The position numbers and the translations under genes were made by a program. A stretch of 64,000 nt of DNA from Halomarinibacterium sp034670265 (lineage in GTDB: Bacteria > Bacteroidota > Bacteroidia > Flavobacteriales > Flavobacteriaceae). Below the pieces are notes generated by a model that searched no databases, had not been told where the DNA came from, and worked only from the letters and a program-made list of their open reading frames with translations. The stretch is from contig JAXMNU010000001.1 in the NCBI GenBank assembly GCA_034670265.1, positions 310,001-374,000 on the forward strand, read 5' to 3'. Of the stretch, positions 6,750 through 15,578 are shown one piece after another (positions within the stretch are counted from its first letter, which is position 1; every line of letters begins with the position of its first letter).

Positions 6750-9215
6750 ATGAAACACCTCCTTTTGACTATTTGCCTCTTATTCTCATTTCTTTCATTT
6801 TCTCAACGAAGCGAACAATCTGATATAATTATTTCTGGTAAAGTACTGGAAGAAGGCACCAATTATCCTCTGGAATATGCAACGGTTGCATTTTCAGACA
6901 CCAATGGAAAAATTATTGGTGGAGGAATTACAGATGCAAGTGGAAATTATAACATCGAAGTTAAAGCCGGTGTTTATAATGTTCAGTTTGAGTTTATTTC
7001 TTATAAATCTGAAGTTTTAAAAAATCAACGTTTGTTTAAAAACACAACGCTCCCTTCAATGGCGTTATCATTGGACTCGGAAAGCTTAGATGAAGTTGTG
7101 ATTCGTGCCGAAACTACCGAGGTTCAAATTCGATTAGATAAAAAAATATACAACATAGGTAAAGACCTTACTACCAGTGGGGCAACAGTAAGTGATGCAT
7201 TAAACAATGTGCCATCTGTTACGGTTGATGTGGACGGAGCTATTGCCCTAAGAGGAAATGAAAACGTTCGTATTTTAATTAACGGAAGGCCTTCTGCTAT
7301 TGCTGGTTTTGGTGATACCGATGCGTTGCGTCAACTTCCAGCCGAAGCGATAGAACGTGTGGAAGTGATTACCTCCCCTTCTGCTCGATACGATGCCGAA
7401 GGAACCGCAGGAATTTTAAATATAATCCTCCGAAAAGAAAAGACCTTAGGGCTCAACGGCTCCATACAAACCAACTTTAATTATCCTTTAGGTAGCAGTG
7501 CCACTGCCAATCTTAACATACGTACAGATAAATTCAACATATTCAATACTACTGGGGTTCGCTATAATGAAAACCCAGGAAATGCCACTTTCGAGAATGT
7601 CTATTTCAGTGATTTTATTGAAAATCCTTTTGTAGATGAAACGCGAGAATACAACCGAAAAAGACAGGGGTTCAATACCAATTTAGGTATGGAATACTTT
7701 TTAACCGAGCGTTCTTCCATTACGGCTTCTGGATTTTATAGAATGAGTGATGATAATGATCTTACTACCAACCTTACTAACGAATTTGATGCAGATAGAA
7801 ATTTAGCGGTTTCCCGAACTCGTAATGAAAATGAAACAGAGGATGACGAAAATTTTCAATTATCACTTAATTATGTAAACGAGTTTGATACCAACGGACA
7901 TAAATTGACGGCTGATTTCCAATGGGAAAAAGGTTCTGAAACTGAAACTGGACTCATTGAGGAGTTCAATACTTTACCCGAAAACGAAACCTTACCATCA
8001 GAAAATATTGTCCAAATACAAGACGAAAGTGAATATTTATTTCAGGCAGATTATGTATTACCCATTGGTGAAAATGCACAATTTGAAGCAGGTTTTAGAA
8101 GTACCTTAGAAAACACTATTACAGACTATACCTTAGAAGAGCAACTTGTTGCTGGTGGTGCTTTTGTAAGAAACGATAGTCTTTCAAACATTTTTGATTA
8201 TACTGAAAATGTACACGCTGTATACAGTCAATATGGAAATAAGTTTGGTAAATTTTCCTTTTTATTAGGCTTACGTCTGGAAAACACCGTTTTAAAAGGG
8301 GAAGTAACAGCAACAGATGTAAGTGCAAATAATGCAGCACTAAACATCAATTTTGACAAAGACTTTTTAGGGCTTTTCCCAACTTTAAATTTAGTCTACG
8401 AACTTTCTGAAAGAGAAAATATTACCCTTGGTTACAACCGTAGAATTAATCGCCCGAGAAACTGGTTTGTAAACCCCTTCCCTTCTCGTTCTAGTGAAGC
8501 CAATGTGTTTCAAGGTAACCCCGATTTAAATCCAGCCTATGCAAGTGCGTTTGATTTGGGGTACTTAAAAAGATGGAAAAAACTAACCTTAACATCCTCT
8601 ATTTACTATCAATACGAAACCGATTCTTTTGAAAGAGTACAAGAGGAAACGGGATTGGTCACTCCTAATGGTATTCCAATTATTAGAACGATTCCCATCA
8701 ACCTTTCTACCAATACGCGTATAGGGTTTGAAGCTGGAGTACTTTACAATCCAGCTAAATGGCTGCGATTAAATGGAAGCTTTAATTTCTTTCAGTTTGA
8801 AACCGAAGGTGAATTTAACGGGGTAGATTACGGAGCTAAAAACACCAGTTGGTTTACCCGTGGTAGCGCAAAAGTTACCTTACCCGCAAAAATAGATTGG
8901 CAAACTAATGTTTTCTATCGCGGTCCTTATAACAATGCCCAAACAGAGTTTGAAGGTATTCTCTCTGTCGATTTGGCTTTCAGTAAAGACATTATTAATG
9001 ACAACGCTACCATAGGTTTTAATGTAAGTGATTTATTTAATTCTCGTAAAAGACGTTCATTTACAGACACAAGTACTTTTACCAGCGATAGTGCGTTTCA
9101 ATGGCGAGAGCGCCAATTTAATTTATCATTCACGTACCGTTTCAATCAGAAAAAAGAAAGACAACGAAATCGTGGAGGTGATGGTGAATTTGATGGTGAA
9201 GGATTTGAAGGATAA
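6750..9215 (+). CDS. Outer-membrane beta-barrel (TonB-dependent-receptor-like) protein
   Basis: 821 aa with a signal peptide ending at FLSFSQ (about residue 18). A carboxypeptidase-regulatory-like beta-sandwich follows (IISGKVLEEGTNYPLEYATV, about 27-115), then a plug with NNVPSVTVDVDGAIALRGNENVRILINGRP and AIERVEVITSPSARYDAEGTAGI, then a barrel to the C terminus. This matches the Bacteroidota outer-membrane beta-barrel family related to TonB receptors. A short Gly/Asp/Glu-rich tail ends the protein. No SusD partner is adjacent, so a polysaccharide-utilisation role is not supported; the substrate is unknown. Confidence 0.9.
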   Translation: MKHLLLTICLLFSFLSFSQRSEQSDIIISGKVLEEGTNYPLEYATVAFSDTNGKIIGGGITDASGNYNIEVKAGVYNVQFEFISYKSEVLKNQRLFKNTTLPSMALSLDSESLDEVVIRAETTEVQIRLDKKIYNIGKDLTTSGATVSDALNNVPSVTVDVDGAIALRGNENVRILINGRPSAIAGFGDTDALRQLPAEAIERVEVITSPSARYDAEGTAGILNIILRKEKTLGLNGSIQTNFNYPLGSSATANLNIRTDKFNIFNTTGVRYNENPGNATFENVYFSDFIENPFVDETREYNRKRQGFNTNLGMEYFLTERSSITASGFYRMSDDNDLTTNLTNEFDADRNLAVSRTRNENETEDDENFQLSLNYVNEFDTNGHKLTADFQWEKGSETETGLIEEFNTLPENETLPSENIVQIQDESEYLFQADYVLPIGENAQFEAGFRSTLENTITDYTLEEQLVAGGAFVRNDSLSNIFDYTENVHAVYSQYGNKFGKFSFLLGLRLENTVLKGEVTATDVSANNAALNINFDKDFLGLFPTLNLVYELSERENITLGYNRRINRPRNWFVNPFPSRSSEANVFQGNPDLNPAYASAFDLGYLKRWKKLTLTSSIYYQYETDSFERVQEETGLVTPNGIPIIRTIPINLSTNTRIGFEAGVLYNPAKWLRLNGSFNFFQFETEGEFNGVDYGAKNTSWFTRGSAKVTLPAKIDWQTNVFYRGPYNNAQTEFEGILSVDLAFSKDIINDNATIGFNVSDLFNSRKRRSFTDTSTFTSDSAFQWRERQFNLSFTYRFNQKKERQRNRGGDGEFDGEGFEG

Positions 9216-9230
9216 TTTGTAATTTTACAT

Positions 9231-10172
9231 ATGCCCGAACATTATGTCCCTTGGATCGTTTTAATAGTCTATGTGCTATTACTCCTATTTTTAGATTTCT
9301 TTGTATTACATAAAAAAGGGACAACACCTACTTCCAAAAAAGCACTGTACGAAACATTATTTTTTGTAGCGAATGCCTTGCTATTTTCGGGAGCATTGTA
9401 TTGGTTTTTTGATCAAGGATTGGTAGACAATGCGAGTAACTATACCCCAACAAAAGCTTGGTTAAGCTATCTAACAGGGTATATTATTGAGCTTTCGTTA
9501 AGCGTTGATAACCTATTTGTCATTGCCGTTATTTTTACTTCGTTTAAAATACCCAGTCAATATCAACACCGACTATTATTTTTAGGAATCCTTGGCGCAT
9601 TGGTATTTAGAGCGATACTTATAAGTGTTGGAATTGTACTCATTAACAAGTTTCACCAAATGAGTATTATTTTTGGATTATTCTTGTTGTTTACAGCCTT
9701 TAAAATGCTTAAAAAAGAAGCCGAACATGAAGAGCCTAAGCAGCCCAAGGGACTTTCTAAAATATTCAGATTTACCAAAATAATAGATGGCGATAAGTTT
9801 GTGACTCATGTAGATGGAAAAAGAGTCTTTACTGCACTATTTGGTGCTTTAGTGACTATTGAGTTTACCGATTTACTCTTTGCGCTTGATAGTATTCCTG
9901 CCATTTTTGCGGTCACTACCGATCCTTTTATCGTGTTTAGCTCCAATATTTTTGCCATTATGGGACTACGCTCCTTGTATTTCTTTTTAGCCAATATGCT
10001 CGAGAAATTCCACTATTTAAAATACAGCGTTTTTGCCATTTTAATCTTTGTAGGACTAAAGTTAATTTCGGCCACTTGGTTTGAAATCCCCGAATGGTTC
10101 TCCCTTACTTTTATTGTACTCTGCTTGGCTGCAGGCGTCTATGTTTCTTTATTGAATGCTAAGAAAGAATAA
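9231..10172 (+). CDS. TerC-family integral membrane protein (Alx-like)
   Basis: 313 aa with about eight to nine membrane helices. Diagnostic segments are ELSLSVDNLFVIAVIF and EFTDLLFALDSIPAIFAVTTDPFIVFSSN, whose acidic residues inside the membrane are conserved in TerC/Alx proteins, and MGLRSLYFFLANML. The family is linked to metal (notably manganese) homeostasis and tellurite or pH response. It starts 15 bp after the outer-membrane protein gene. Confidence 0.9.
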   Translation: MPEHYVPWIVLIVYVLLLLFLDFFVLHKKGTTPTSKKALYETLFFVANALLFSGALYWFFDQGLVDNASNYTPTKAWLSYLTGYIIELSLSVDNLFVIAVIFTSFKIPSQYQHRLLFLGILGALVFRAILISVGIVLINKFHQMSIIFGLFLLFTAFKMLKKEAEHEEPKQPKGLSKIFRFTKIIDGDKFVTHVDGKRVFTALFGALVTIEFTDLLFALDSIPAIFAVTTDPFIVFSSNIFAIMGLRSLYFFLANMLEKFHYLKYSVFAILIFVGLKLISATWFEIPEWFSLTFIVLCLAAGVYVSLLNAKKE

Positions 10173-10173
10173 C

Positions 10174-10205
10174 TGTCATTTCGAGCGTAGCGAGAAATCC
10201 CACTC
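10174..10205. repeat. Short palindromic intergenic repeat
   Basis: TGTCATTTCGAG followed by CGTAGCGAGAAATC forms a hairpin (TTTCGAGCGTAGCGAGAAA, 10179-10197). This resembles short palindromes common in flavobacterial intergenic DNA; it may also act as a terminator for the TerC gene. Confidence 0.5.
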
Positions 10206-10238
10206 ACGAGCATTGTATCTTATAAAGGTGTAAGTTTG

Positions 10239-10335
10239 TATCTTTGAAATAACGTTACCATATAACGACGATGAAAAATTGTCGATAGCATGGCTATTTT
10301 GCCGTATATCGACGACAAAATACATTATATAACGA
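10239..10335 (+). promoter_or_regulatory. Cassette leader copy 1 (promoter plus conserved segment)
   Basis: Begins with promoter element TATCTTTG (10239-10246), continues GAAATAACGTTACCATATAA, then two half-palindromic stretches (GTCGATA...TATCGAC) and ends TTATATAACGA directly before the arm GTTGCCACAC. The same order (TAnnTTTGAAATAA, a dyad with ATAACnAnGATrAAAA, then ATATAACGAGTTG) recurs at 24567-24515 (minus) and 51472-51569 (plus). Each copy precedes co-directional accessory genes. Confidence 0.6.
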
Positions 10336-11007
10336 GTTGCCACACATTTAAAAAAAACCGTTAGTTTGATTAAAGTTTTTACTTTTTTATTAATAATTTT
10401 ATTTTCAATCAGCGGATTTTCACAGAATTCAGATGAAAAAGAATTAGTGATTTTGACATTCGAAATTGAAGAAAATTTGAGCAGTCACCCTGACACGCGA
10501 TTTTATTGGGTTGCGGAATTAAAATCACTCGAAAATCTTGACGATTATGAAAAGCAAGTATTTTATCCGATTTTTTTGAGGGAAGGATACAGTAGTAATC
10601 AACTTGAAAATTGTTGTTTGGGTAAATTATCATATCCGTTCAATTCATATGTTGGCGACAAATTTGACTTTCCAAAAGATTACAGTCAAAATTTGAAAAA
10701 GCTTCGTGAATTGATAAAAGAAAATCGACAGAAAATCCAAATAATAAAAAAACGTTGGAGCGGAAATCGAAAAGAAAAAATTACGGTTTATGCCACACCA
10801 GTAATCGGAAAACTTTGCGAATGTAAATATGGAGGAAAGACTTATGTTGAAACTGGCAACCAAATTAGTTTTCCAAACGGAATTTTTAGAATTTTAAATG
10901 TAGATTTATCGTCCGAAAGAAATTATTGGAGATATAAAGATTTTTCGAATTTCAAGTATTCTAACACCAATAACCCCTACGAGGAGTGAAAAAACACGTG
11001 TGGCAAC
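10336..11007 (+). mobile_element. Single-gene cassette bounded by a perfect 10-bp inverted repeat
   Basis: GTTGCCACAC (10336-10345) and GTGTGGCAAC (10998-11007) are exact reverse complements and tightly enclose one gene. The left arm abuts the leader; the right arm is followed by ACCCGTATATAACATATAAA, which resembles the tail after the last gene of the array at 18050-24567. The layout recalls an integron cassette in which the first bases of the cassette pair with its own 3' end. Mobility is inferred. Confidence 0.5.
10366..10989 (+). CDS. Secreted hypothetical protein, 207 aa (cassette gene)
   Basis: Starts with TTG. The signal peptide is IKVFTFLLIILFSISGFSQ (to about residue 20), so the protein is exported. 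The mature part contains a CC pair (ENCCLGKLSYPF) and a CxC (IGKLCECKYGG), which could form disulfides or bind metal. No family was recognised. The gene nearly fills the cassette defined by the inverted arms. Confidence 0.7.
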   Translation: MIKVFTFLLIILFSISGFSQNSDEKELVILTFEIEENLSSHPDTRFYWVAELKSLENLDDYEKQVFYPIFLREGYSSNQLENCCLGKLSYPFNSYVGDKFDFPKDYSQNLKKLRELIKENRQKIQIIKKRWSGNRKEKITVYATPVIGKLCECKYGGKTYVETGNQISFPNGIFRILNVDLSSERNYWRYKDFSNFKYSNTNNPYEE

Positions 11008-11046
11008 ACCCGTATATAACATATAAATTCCTTCAAAAATTCCCAC

Positions 11047-11076
11047 AAAAAAACCCTCCAAAATAGGAGGGTTTTT
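11047..11076 (-). terminator. Rho-independent terminator of the rpsF-rpsR-rplI operon
   Basis: AACCCTCC-aaaata-GGAGGGTT hairpin (11052-11073) with, on the minus strand, a T-run after the stem; it lies 24 bp beyond the rplI stop. Confidence 0.8.
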
Positions 11077-11099
11077 ATATCAATTAATGTTTGTTCTAA

Positions 11100-11552
11100 T
11101 TATTTAGCTTCTGCTACCACGTCAAAAGAGAAATCGGTTATCACATCTCTATGAAAACGGATAGTGGCATCGTACTTTCCAGTACGCTTAATTAATCCAC
11201 CCGCAATGCTAATGTATTTCTTTTCGATTTCTACACCTTCTTTGGCAAGTGCCGCTGCAAGGTCTGCATTACTTACAGAACCAAACAACTTATCACCTTC
11301 CCCAGATTTAGCAGCAATCTTAATTTCTAGCCCGTTTAATTTATCCGCTTCTTTTTGAGCGTCATCGATCATTTTCTTTTCCTTGTGTGCGCGTTGCTTT
11401 AACGTTTCTGCCAATACTTTTTTTGCAGAAGGCGTTGCCAATACAGCATACCCTTGTGGAATAAGAAAGTTTCTTGCGTAGCCATTTTTTACAGATACTA
11501 AATCGTCTGTAAAGCCTACATTTTCAACGTCTTTTTTTAATATTAGTTCCAT
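11100..11552 (-). CDS. rplI: 50S ribosomal protein L9
   Basis: 150 aa. The N-terminal L9 signature MELILKKDVENVGFTDDLVSVKNGYARNFLIP with the rRNA-binding NGYARN segment is followed by the long connecting helix (about 45-75) and the C-terminal domain, with the GxxxKLFGSV block at about 86. It is the last gene of a conserved S6-S18-L9 operon, 13 bp after rpsR, followed by a strong terminator. Confidence 0.98.
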   Translation of the reverse strand: MELILKKDVENVGFTDDLVSVKNGYARNFLIPQGYAVLATPSAKKVLAETLKQRAHKEKKMIDDAQKEADKLNGLEIKIAAKSGEGDKLFGSVSNADLAAALAKEGVEIEKKYISIAGGLIKRTGKYDATIRFHRDVITDFSFDVVAEAK

Positions 11553-11565
11553 GTTCTTTCTGCTT

Positions 11566-11862
11566 TTATTTTAATAAATCTGCAACGTAAGGCATTAAAG
11601 CTAAATGACGCGCTCTTTTTACAGCGACAGCCACTTTACGTTGGTATTTAAGAGACGTTCCAGTTAGTCTTCGAGGAAGAATTTTTCCTTGCTCGTTTAC
11701 AAATTTCAATAAGAAATCTGGATCTTTATAATCGATATACTTAATACCCGATTTTTTAAATCTACAGTATTTCTTTGCTTTTGAAGTTTCAATGTTTAAC
11801 GGTGTAAGATATCTAATCTCTCCGTCCTTCTTTCCTTTAGCTTGTTGTTCTATTGTAGACAT
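11566..11862 (-). CDS. rpsR: 30S ribosomal protein S18
   Basis: 98 aa. The C-terminal S18 core is visible as KYCRFKKSGIKYIDYKDPDFL and RLTGTSLKYQRKVAVAVKRA, ending in RHLALMPYVADLLK. The N-terminal 20 residues are a charged extension (GKKDGEIRYLTPL) seen in Bacteroidota S18. It lies between rpsF and rplI, three bases after rpsF. Confidence 0.98.
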   Translation of the reverse strand: MSTIEQQAKGKKDGEIRYLTPLNIETSKAKKYCRFKKSGIKYIDYKDPDFLLKFVNEQGKILPRRLTGTSLKYQRKVAVAVKRARHLALMPYVADLLK

Positions 11863-11865
11863 ATC

Positions 11866-12207
11866 TTAGGCAGTTTGTTTTTTGTTACGGTCTCTTCTTT
11901 TCTCAGCCCAAGCAATAGCGTGCTTGTCTAATTTTACAGATAAGAAACGCATAATACGTTCATCTCTTTTAAACTCAACTTCTAATTCGTTGATAGCTTC
12001 ACCTTCAGCGGTGTACTCAAAAAGGTGATAAAAACCACTTTTTTTGTGTTGAATTGGATAGGCTAATTTTTTTAACCCCCAATTTTCTTTGGATATCATC
12101 TTGGCACCTCTAGAAACAAGAAAATCTTCAAATTTCTTAACTGTTTCCTTTATCTGGTCTTCAGATAAAACGGGATTCAAGATGAAAACAGTTTCGTAAT
12201 GACTCAT
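11866..12207 (-). CDS. rpsF: 30S ribosomal protein S6
   Basis: 113 aa from the ATG giving MSHYETVFILNPVLSEDQIK, the normal S6 start. The frame extends 24 codons upstream, but that part is unlike S6 and was excluded. ENWGLKKLAYPIQHKKSGFYHLFEY and DERIMRFLSVKLDKHA are the S6 signature parts of the ferredoxin-like fold. It is the first gene of the rpsF-rpsR-rplI operon. Confidence 0.97.
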   Translation of the reverse strand: MSHYETVFILNPVLSEDQIKETVKKFEDFLVSRGAKMISKENWGLKKLAYPIQHKKSGFYHLFEYTAEGEAINELEVEFKRDERIMRFLSVKLDKHAIAWAEKRRDRNKKQTA

Positions 12208-12409
12208 AAATAAATTTTTATTAATTCTTAGCACCTTGCCAAGAGCGTGCAAAAATACTACTTTATTTAGAATTAACAAACCCCATATTCATTATTAAAC
12301 AATTTCCTACACAAATAGTTAAAACGCTAAATTTTAGCGGTGAACAAAGAAAAAAGTTGCAGTTCATCGATTTTTTATCTATCATTGTAGTGAGTTAAAC
12401 CTTACACCC

Positions 12410-13120
12410 ATGGAGAAACCTATGCTAAAATGTGCTATTGTCGATGACTCGACATTGCAGAGACTTTCCATAGTAAAACTTATTGAGAATCACCCGTCTC
12501 TCGACTTAGTTGCTGAATACAACAACGCAATTGAAGCCAAGATGGGCCTGGCTACAAATGAGATTGACCTTATTTTTTTAGATATTGAAATGCCTATTCT
12601 TTCGGGATTCGATTTACTAGACGACCTTACCAATAAACCACAAATTATCTTTGTTACAGGTAAAACCAAATACGCTTTTAAAGCCTTTGATTACGATGCT
12701 GTGGATTATTTAAGAAAACCTATCTCAAAAGAGCGGTTTTTGAATGCGGTTCATAAAGCAATCGTTAATTACAAAATGAAAAACGAAGAAGGCTTCGATG
12801 ATGAAGACTTTATTTTTGTAAAAAGCAACCTAAAAAAGCGTAAAGTATTTCTCAATGAACTCCGCTATATTGAAGCATTAGGAGATTATGTGAAGCTTGT
12901 AACCGAGCACGATGCGTTGGTCGTATTATCCACGATGAAAGCTTTTGAAAACCTATTGCCAAAAGATCGTTTTTTGCGCATTCACAAATCGTATATTGTA
13001 AACTTAGATAAAGTTGAAAAATACAATAGTAAGGTCATCGAGCTTGACAAGGAACAACTTCCTTTAAGTAGAAATCGCAAAGCCGAATTGGTAGAAGCTT
13101 TAGCGGCTACAGCAAAATAG
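12410..13120 (+). CDS. LytTR-family response regulator
   Basis: 236 aa. Receiver domain at residues 6-125 with the acidic pair D12-D13, phosphoacceptor D58 in LIFLDIEMPILSGFDLL, and the lysine in DYLRKPISKERF. A LytTR DNA-binding domain follows (about 140-232) with RYIEALGDYVKLVTEHD and RFLRIHKSYIVNLDKVE. No histidine kinase is adjacent, so its partner lies elsewhere. Such regulators bind tandem direct repeats upstream of target genes. Confidence 0.95.
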   Translation: MEKPMLKCAIVDDSTLQRLSIVKLIENHPSLDLVAEYNNAIEAKMGLATNEIDLIFLDIEMPILSGFDLLDDLTNKPQIIFVTGKTKYAFKAFDYDAVDYLRKPISKERFLNAVHKAIVNYKMKNEEGFDDEDFIFVKSNLKKRKVFLNELRYIEALGDYVKLVTEHDALVVLSTMKAFENLLPKDRFLRIHKSYIVNLDKVEKYNSKVIELDKEQLPLSRNRKAELVEALAATAK

Positions 13121-13121
13121 A

Positions 13122-15575
13122 CTAATAATTATCTACATCTACCGTTAATTTTACTCGCGAAAATTCTTTTACAGCATGAAAGCGTTGCTGCGCTTTTAAA
13201 ATATACCCTTTTGTTTTTGAAAGGGAATTTTCTTTTGGAATCTTCACCAATATATTTGTAATAAATTCATTCCGAATCCTAGCCACTGGCGGACTTACAG
13301 GCCCTAACACATGTTCCTTTAAAGGCATTTTCAATACTTCAGCAAACCATTTTGAGGCTTTATCCATCGTCATAAAGTTTCTGTGCTTTACCGTTATTTT
13401 TATGATTCGATAGTGAGGCGGATACTTAAACTGATAGCGTTCTTCGGTTTGTTCCTTATACATCCCTTCGTAATCATTTGTGCTTACCTGTCGTAAAATT
13501 TGATGATATGGGTTATAACTCTGTATGATCACTTTCCCTCTTTTTTGCGTACGTCCTGCCCTACCTGCTACTTGTTGTAATAACTGAAAGCTACGCTCAT
13601 GCGCTCTAAAGTCAGGAAAATTCCACAAATTATCGGCATTCATAACGCCCACCAAACTTACTTCTCGAAAATCCAATCCCTTCGCCAGCATTTGTGTTCC
13701 CACGAGTATATCGATATCCCTATGTTCCATTCGTTCAATTAGCTTAGCATAGGCGTGTTTTCCTTTGGTCGTATCTTGATCCATCCTCGCAATGGACTGT
13801 TCTGGAAATAATTCTTTTAACTCTTCTTCAATTTGTTCTGTTCCAAAGCCTTTACTATCCAAGGTTTCACTTCCACACGCCATGCAAGAAATAAGCATCG
13901 CCATACTATAGCCACAATAATGACATCGCAATTGGTCTTTATGTTGGTGATAGGTTAAACTCACATCGCAATTAGGGCATTGCGGTGAAACCCCACAGGT
14001 AGTACACTCTACAATGGGTGAATACCCTCTTCGATTCTGAAATAAAATAACTTGCTCTTCATTTTTTAAGGCTTCTTCTATTTCTTCGAGTAATCGATCA
14101 CTAAAATGACCGGTCATTTTCTTTTTCTTCAGCTTATCTCGAATATCCACCAATTCCATTTCGGGCATTAATACTTTTCCGAAGCGCTCTTTTAAAGTCA
14201 CCAACCCATATTTTCCATCTTTCGCATTGTGATAACTCTCTAAGGAAGGCGTCGCGGAGCCCATTAACACTTTGGCCTTGTGTAATTGTGCCAATACCAA
14301 TACAGCATCTCTGGCGTGATACCGAGGTGCAGGGTTGTATTGCTTGAACGAAGGTTCGTGCTCTTCGTCCACAATGACGAATCCTAACTTCTGAAATGGT
14401 AAAAACAAAGCAGAACGAGCACCAATCACAATTTGTGCTTTTTGTTTTTGCTGAAGCACTTGCTGCCACACTTCTACTCTTTCGTTATTGGAATATTTAC
14501 TGTGATACACCGCTACCTTCTTTCCAAAATAATGCTGAAGCCTAGAAATAAGTTGCGTGGTTAATGCTATCTCAGGGAGGATATACAAAATTTGCTTTCC
14601 TGTTTCAAGCATCTCCTCAATGAGTTTTACATAGATTTCGGTCTTTCCGCTGGAGGTGACACCATGCAAAAGTGTAATGTCTTTTTCTTTAAAGGATTTT
14701 TCAATTTCTTCAAAAGCGGTTTGCTGTGCGGGACTTAGCCCTTTTACTTCGGAAGGAGCATCGCCCAGATATTCCATTCGGTCTTTTTGAAGATAATACT
14801 CTTCCAAAATCCCTTTATCAATCAGTGTTTTAATCACAGACGCGGTACTATCCGACTTCTTTTGAAGCAAAACCGATTCCACATTTTTTTCGGTGGCAGA
14901 GAGCATAAACAGCGTCATTAATACATCCCGTTGTTTGGGTGCACGGGTCATTTCGTCCAACAACTGCTTTAGAGATTCTTCTTCGGTATAAGGAGCCTTT
15001 AGCTTAAGGTAGCGCTTCAGTTTGGGTTTGTATTGTTCAAATAGTTCTTCTTGAACCGTCACTACTCCTTTTTCAATTAAATTTTGAATCACTCTCACCA
15101 CATGGGTTCGGTCCAAAATATTCCGAATGTCATTAATATGTAAAGACGACTGATTCTGCAAGGCTTCAAACACCACAAATTCTTCATCGTTTAATGAACT
15201 TTCATCAAATTCTGCATCTTTCCGAAGCGAGATAATCGTTTCACTTTCTAGCAAAAAGGCACTGGGTAATGCTGCGCGAATCACTTCGCCCAAAGTGCAC
15301 ATATAGTAACTCGCCATCCATTCCCAATGCTTTAACTGCGTGGGTGTAATGATGGGTGTTTCATCCAAAATTTGGTCGATGGACTTGGTCTCGTAGGCTG
15401 GAGGATCGTTTTGGTGAATGGCATACACAATCCCAGTGTAGATTTTCGATTTTCCGAAGGGTACCGCCACGCGCATCCCAGGTTTAAGGAAGCCTGCTTC
15501 GTCTTTATTAACGTTATAGGTAAACGCCTGACGAAGCGGAATGGGCAAAATGACATCGATAAAATACACTGGCAA
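13122..15575 (-). CDS. priA: Primosomal protein N' (replication restart helicase PriA)
   Basis: 817 aa. Order: N-terminal 3'-DNA-binding domain (to about 105), winged helix, helicase core with Walker A GVTSSGKTEIY near residue 306, Walker B IVDEEH, and MGSATPSLES. The two zinc-binding clusters are CTTCGVSPQCPNC and CHYCG...CMACG. The C-terminal helicase lobe contains LVGTQMLAKGLDF and LLQQVAGRAGR. All elements for ATP-dependent restart of stalled forks are present. It lies four bases after the YihY gene on the same strand. Confidence 0.97.
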   Translation of the reverse strand: MPVYFIDVILPIPLRQAFTYNVNKDEAGFLKPGMRVAVPFGKSKIYTGIVYAIHQNDPPAYETKSIDQILDETPIITPTQLKHWEWMASYYMCTLGEVIRAALPSAFLLESETIISLRKDAEFDESSLNDEEFVVFEALQNQSSLHINDIRNILDRTHVVRVIQNLIEKGVVTVQEELFEQYKPKLKRYLKLKAPYTEEESLKQLLDEMTRAPKQRDVLMTLFMLSATEKNVESVLLQKKSDSTASVIKTLIDKGILEEYYLQKDRMEYLGDAPSEVKGLSPAQQTAFEEIEKSFKEKDITLLHGVTSSGKTEIYVKLIEEMLETGKQILYILPEIALTTQLISRLQHYFGKKVAVYHSKYSNNERVEVWQQVLQQKQKAQIVIGARSALFLPFQKLGFVIVDEEHEPSFKQYNPAPRYHARDAVLVLAQLHKAKVLMGSATPSLESYHNAKDGKYGLVTLKERFGKVLMPEMELVDIRDKLKKKKMTGHFSDRLLEEIEEALKNEEQVILFQNRRGYSPIVECTTCGVSPQCPNCDVSLTYHQHKDQLRCHYCGYSMAMLISCMACGSETLDSKGFGTEQIEEELKELFPEQSIARMDQDTTKGKHAYAKLIERMEHRDIDILVGTQMLAKGLDFREVSLVGVMNADNLWNFPDFRAHERSFQLLQQVAGRAGRTQKRGKVIIQSYNPYHQILRQVSTNDYEGMYKEQTEERYQFKYPPHYRIIKITVKHRNFMTMDKASKWFAEVLKMPLKEHVLGPVSPPVARIRNEFITNILVKIPKENSLSKTKGYILKAQQRFHAVKEFSRVKLTVDVDNY

Positions 15576-15578
15576 AAA

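Noticed and set aside
12208..12279. 24-residue extension of S6
   Set aside because: S6 proteins begin at the internal MSHYETV; the extension has no S6-like sequence.
14134..14469. 111-aa minus-strand frame inside priA
   Set aside because: Alternative frame of the priA helicase core, compositionally unlike a protein of this genome.
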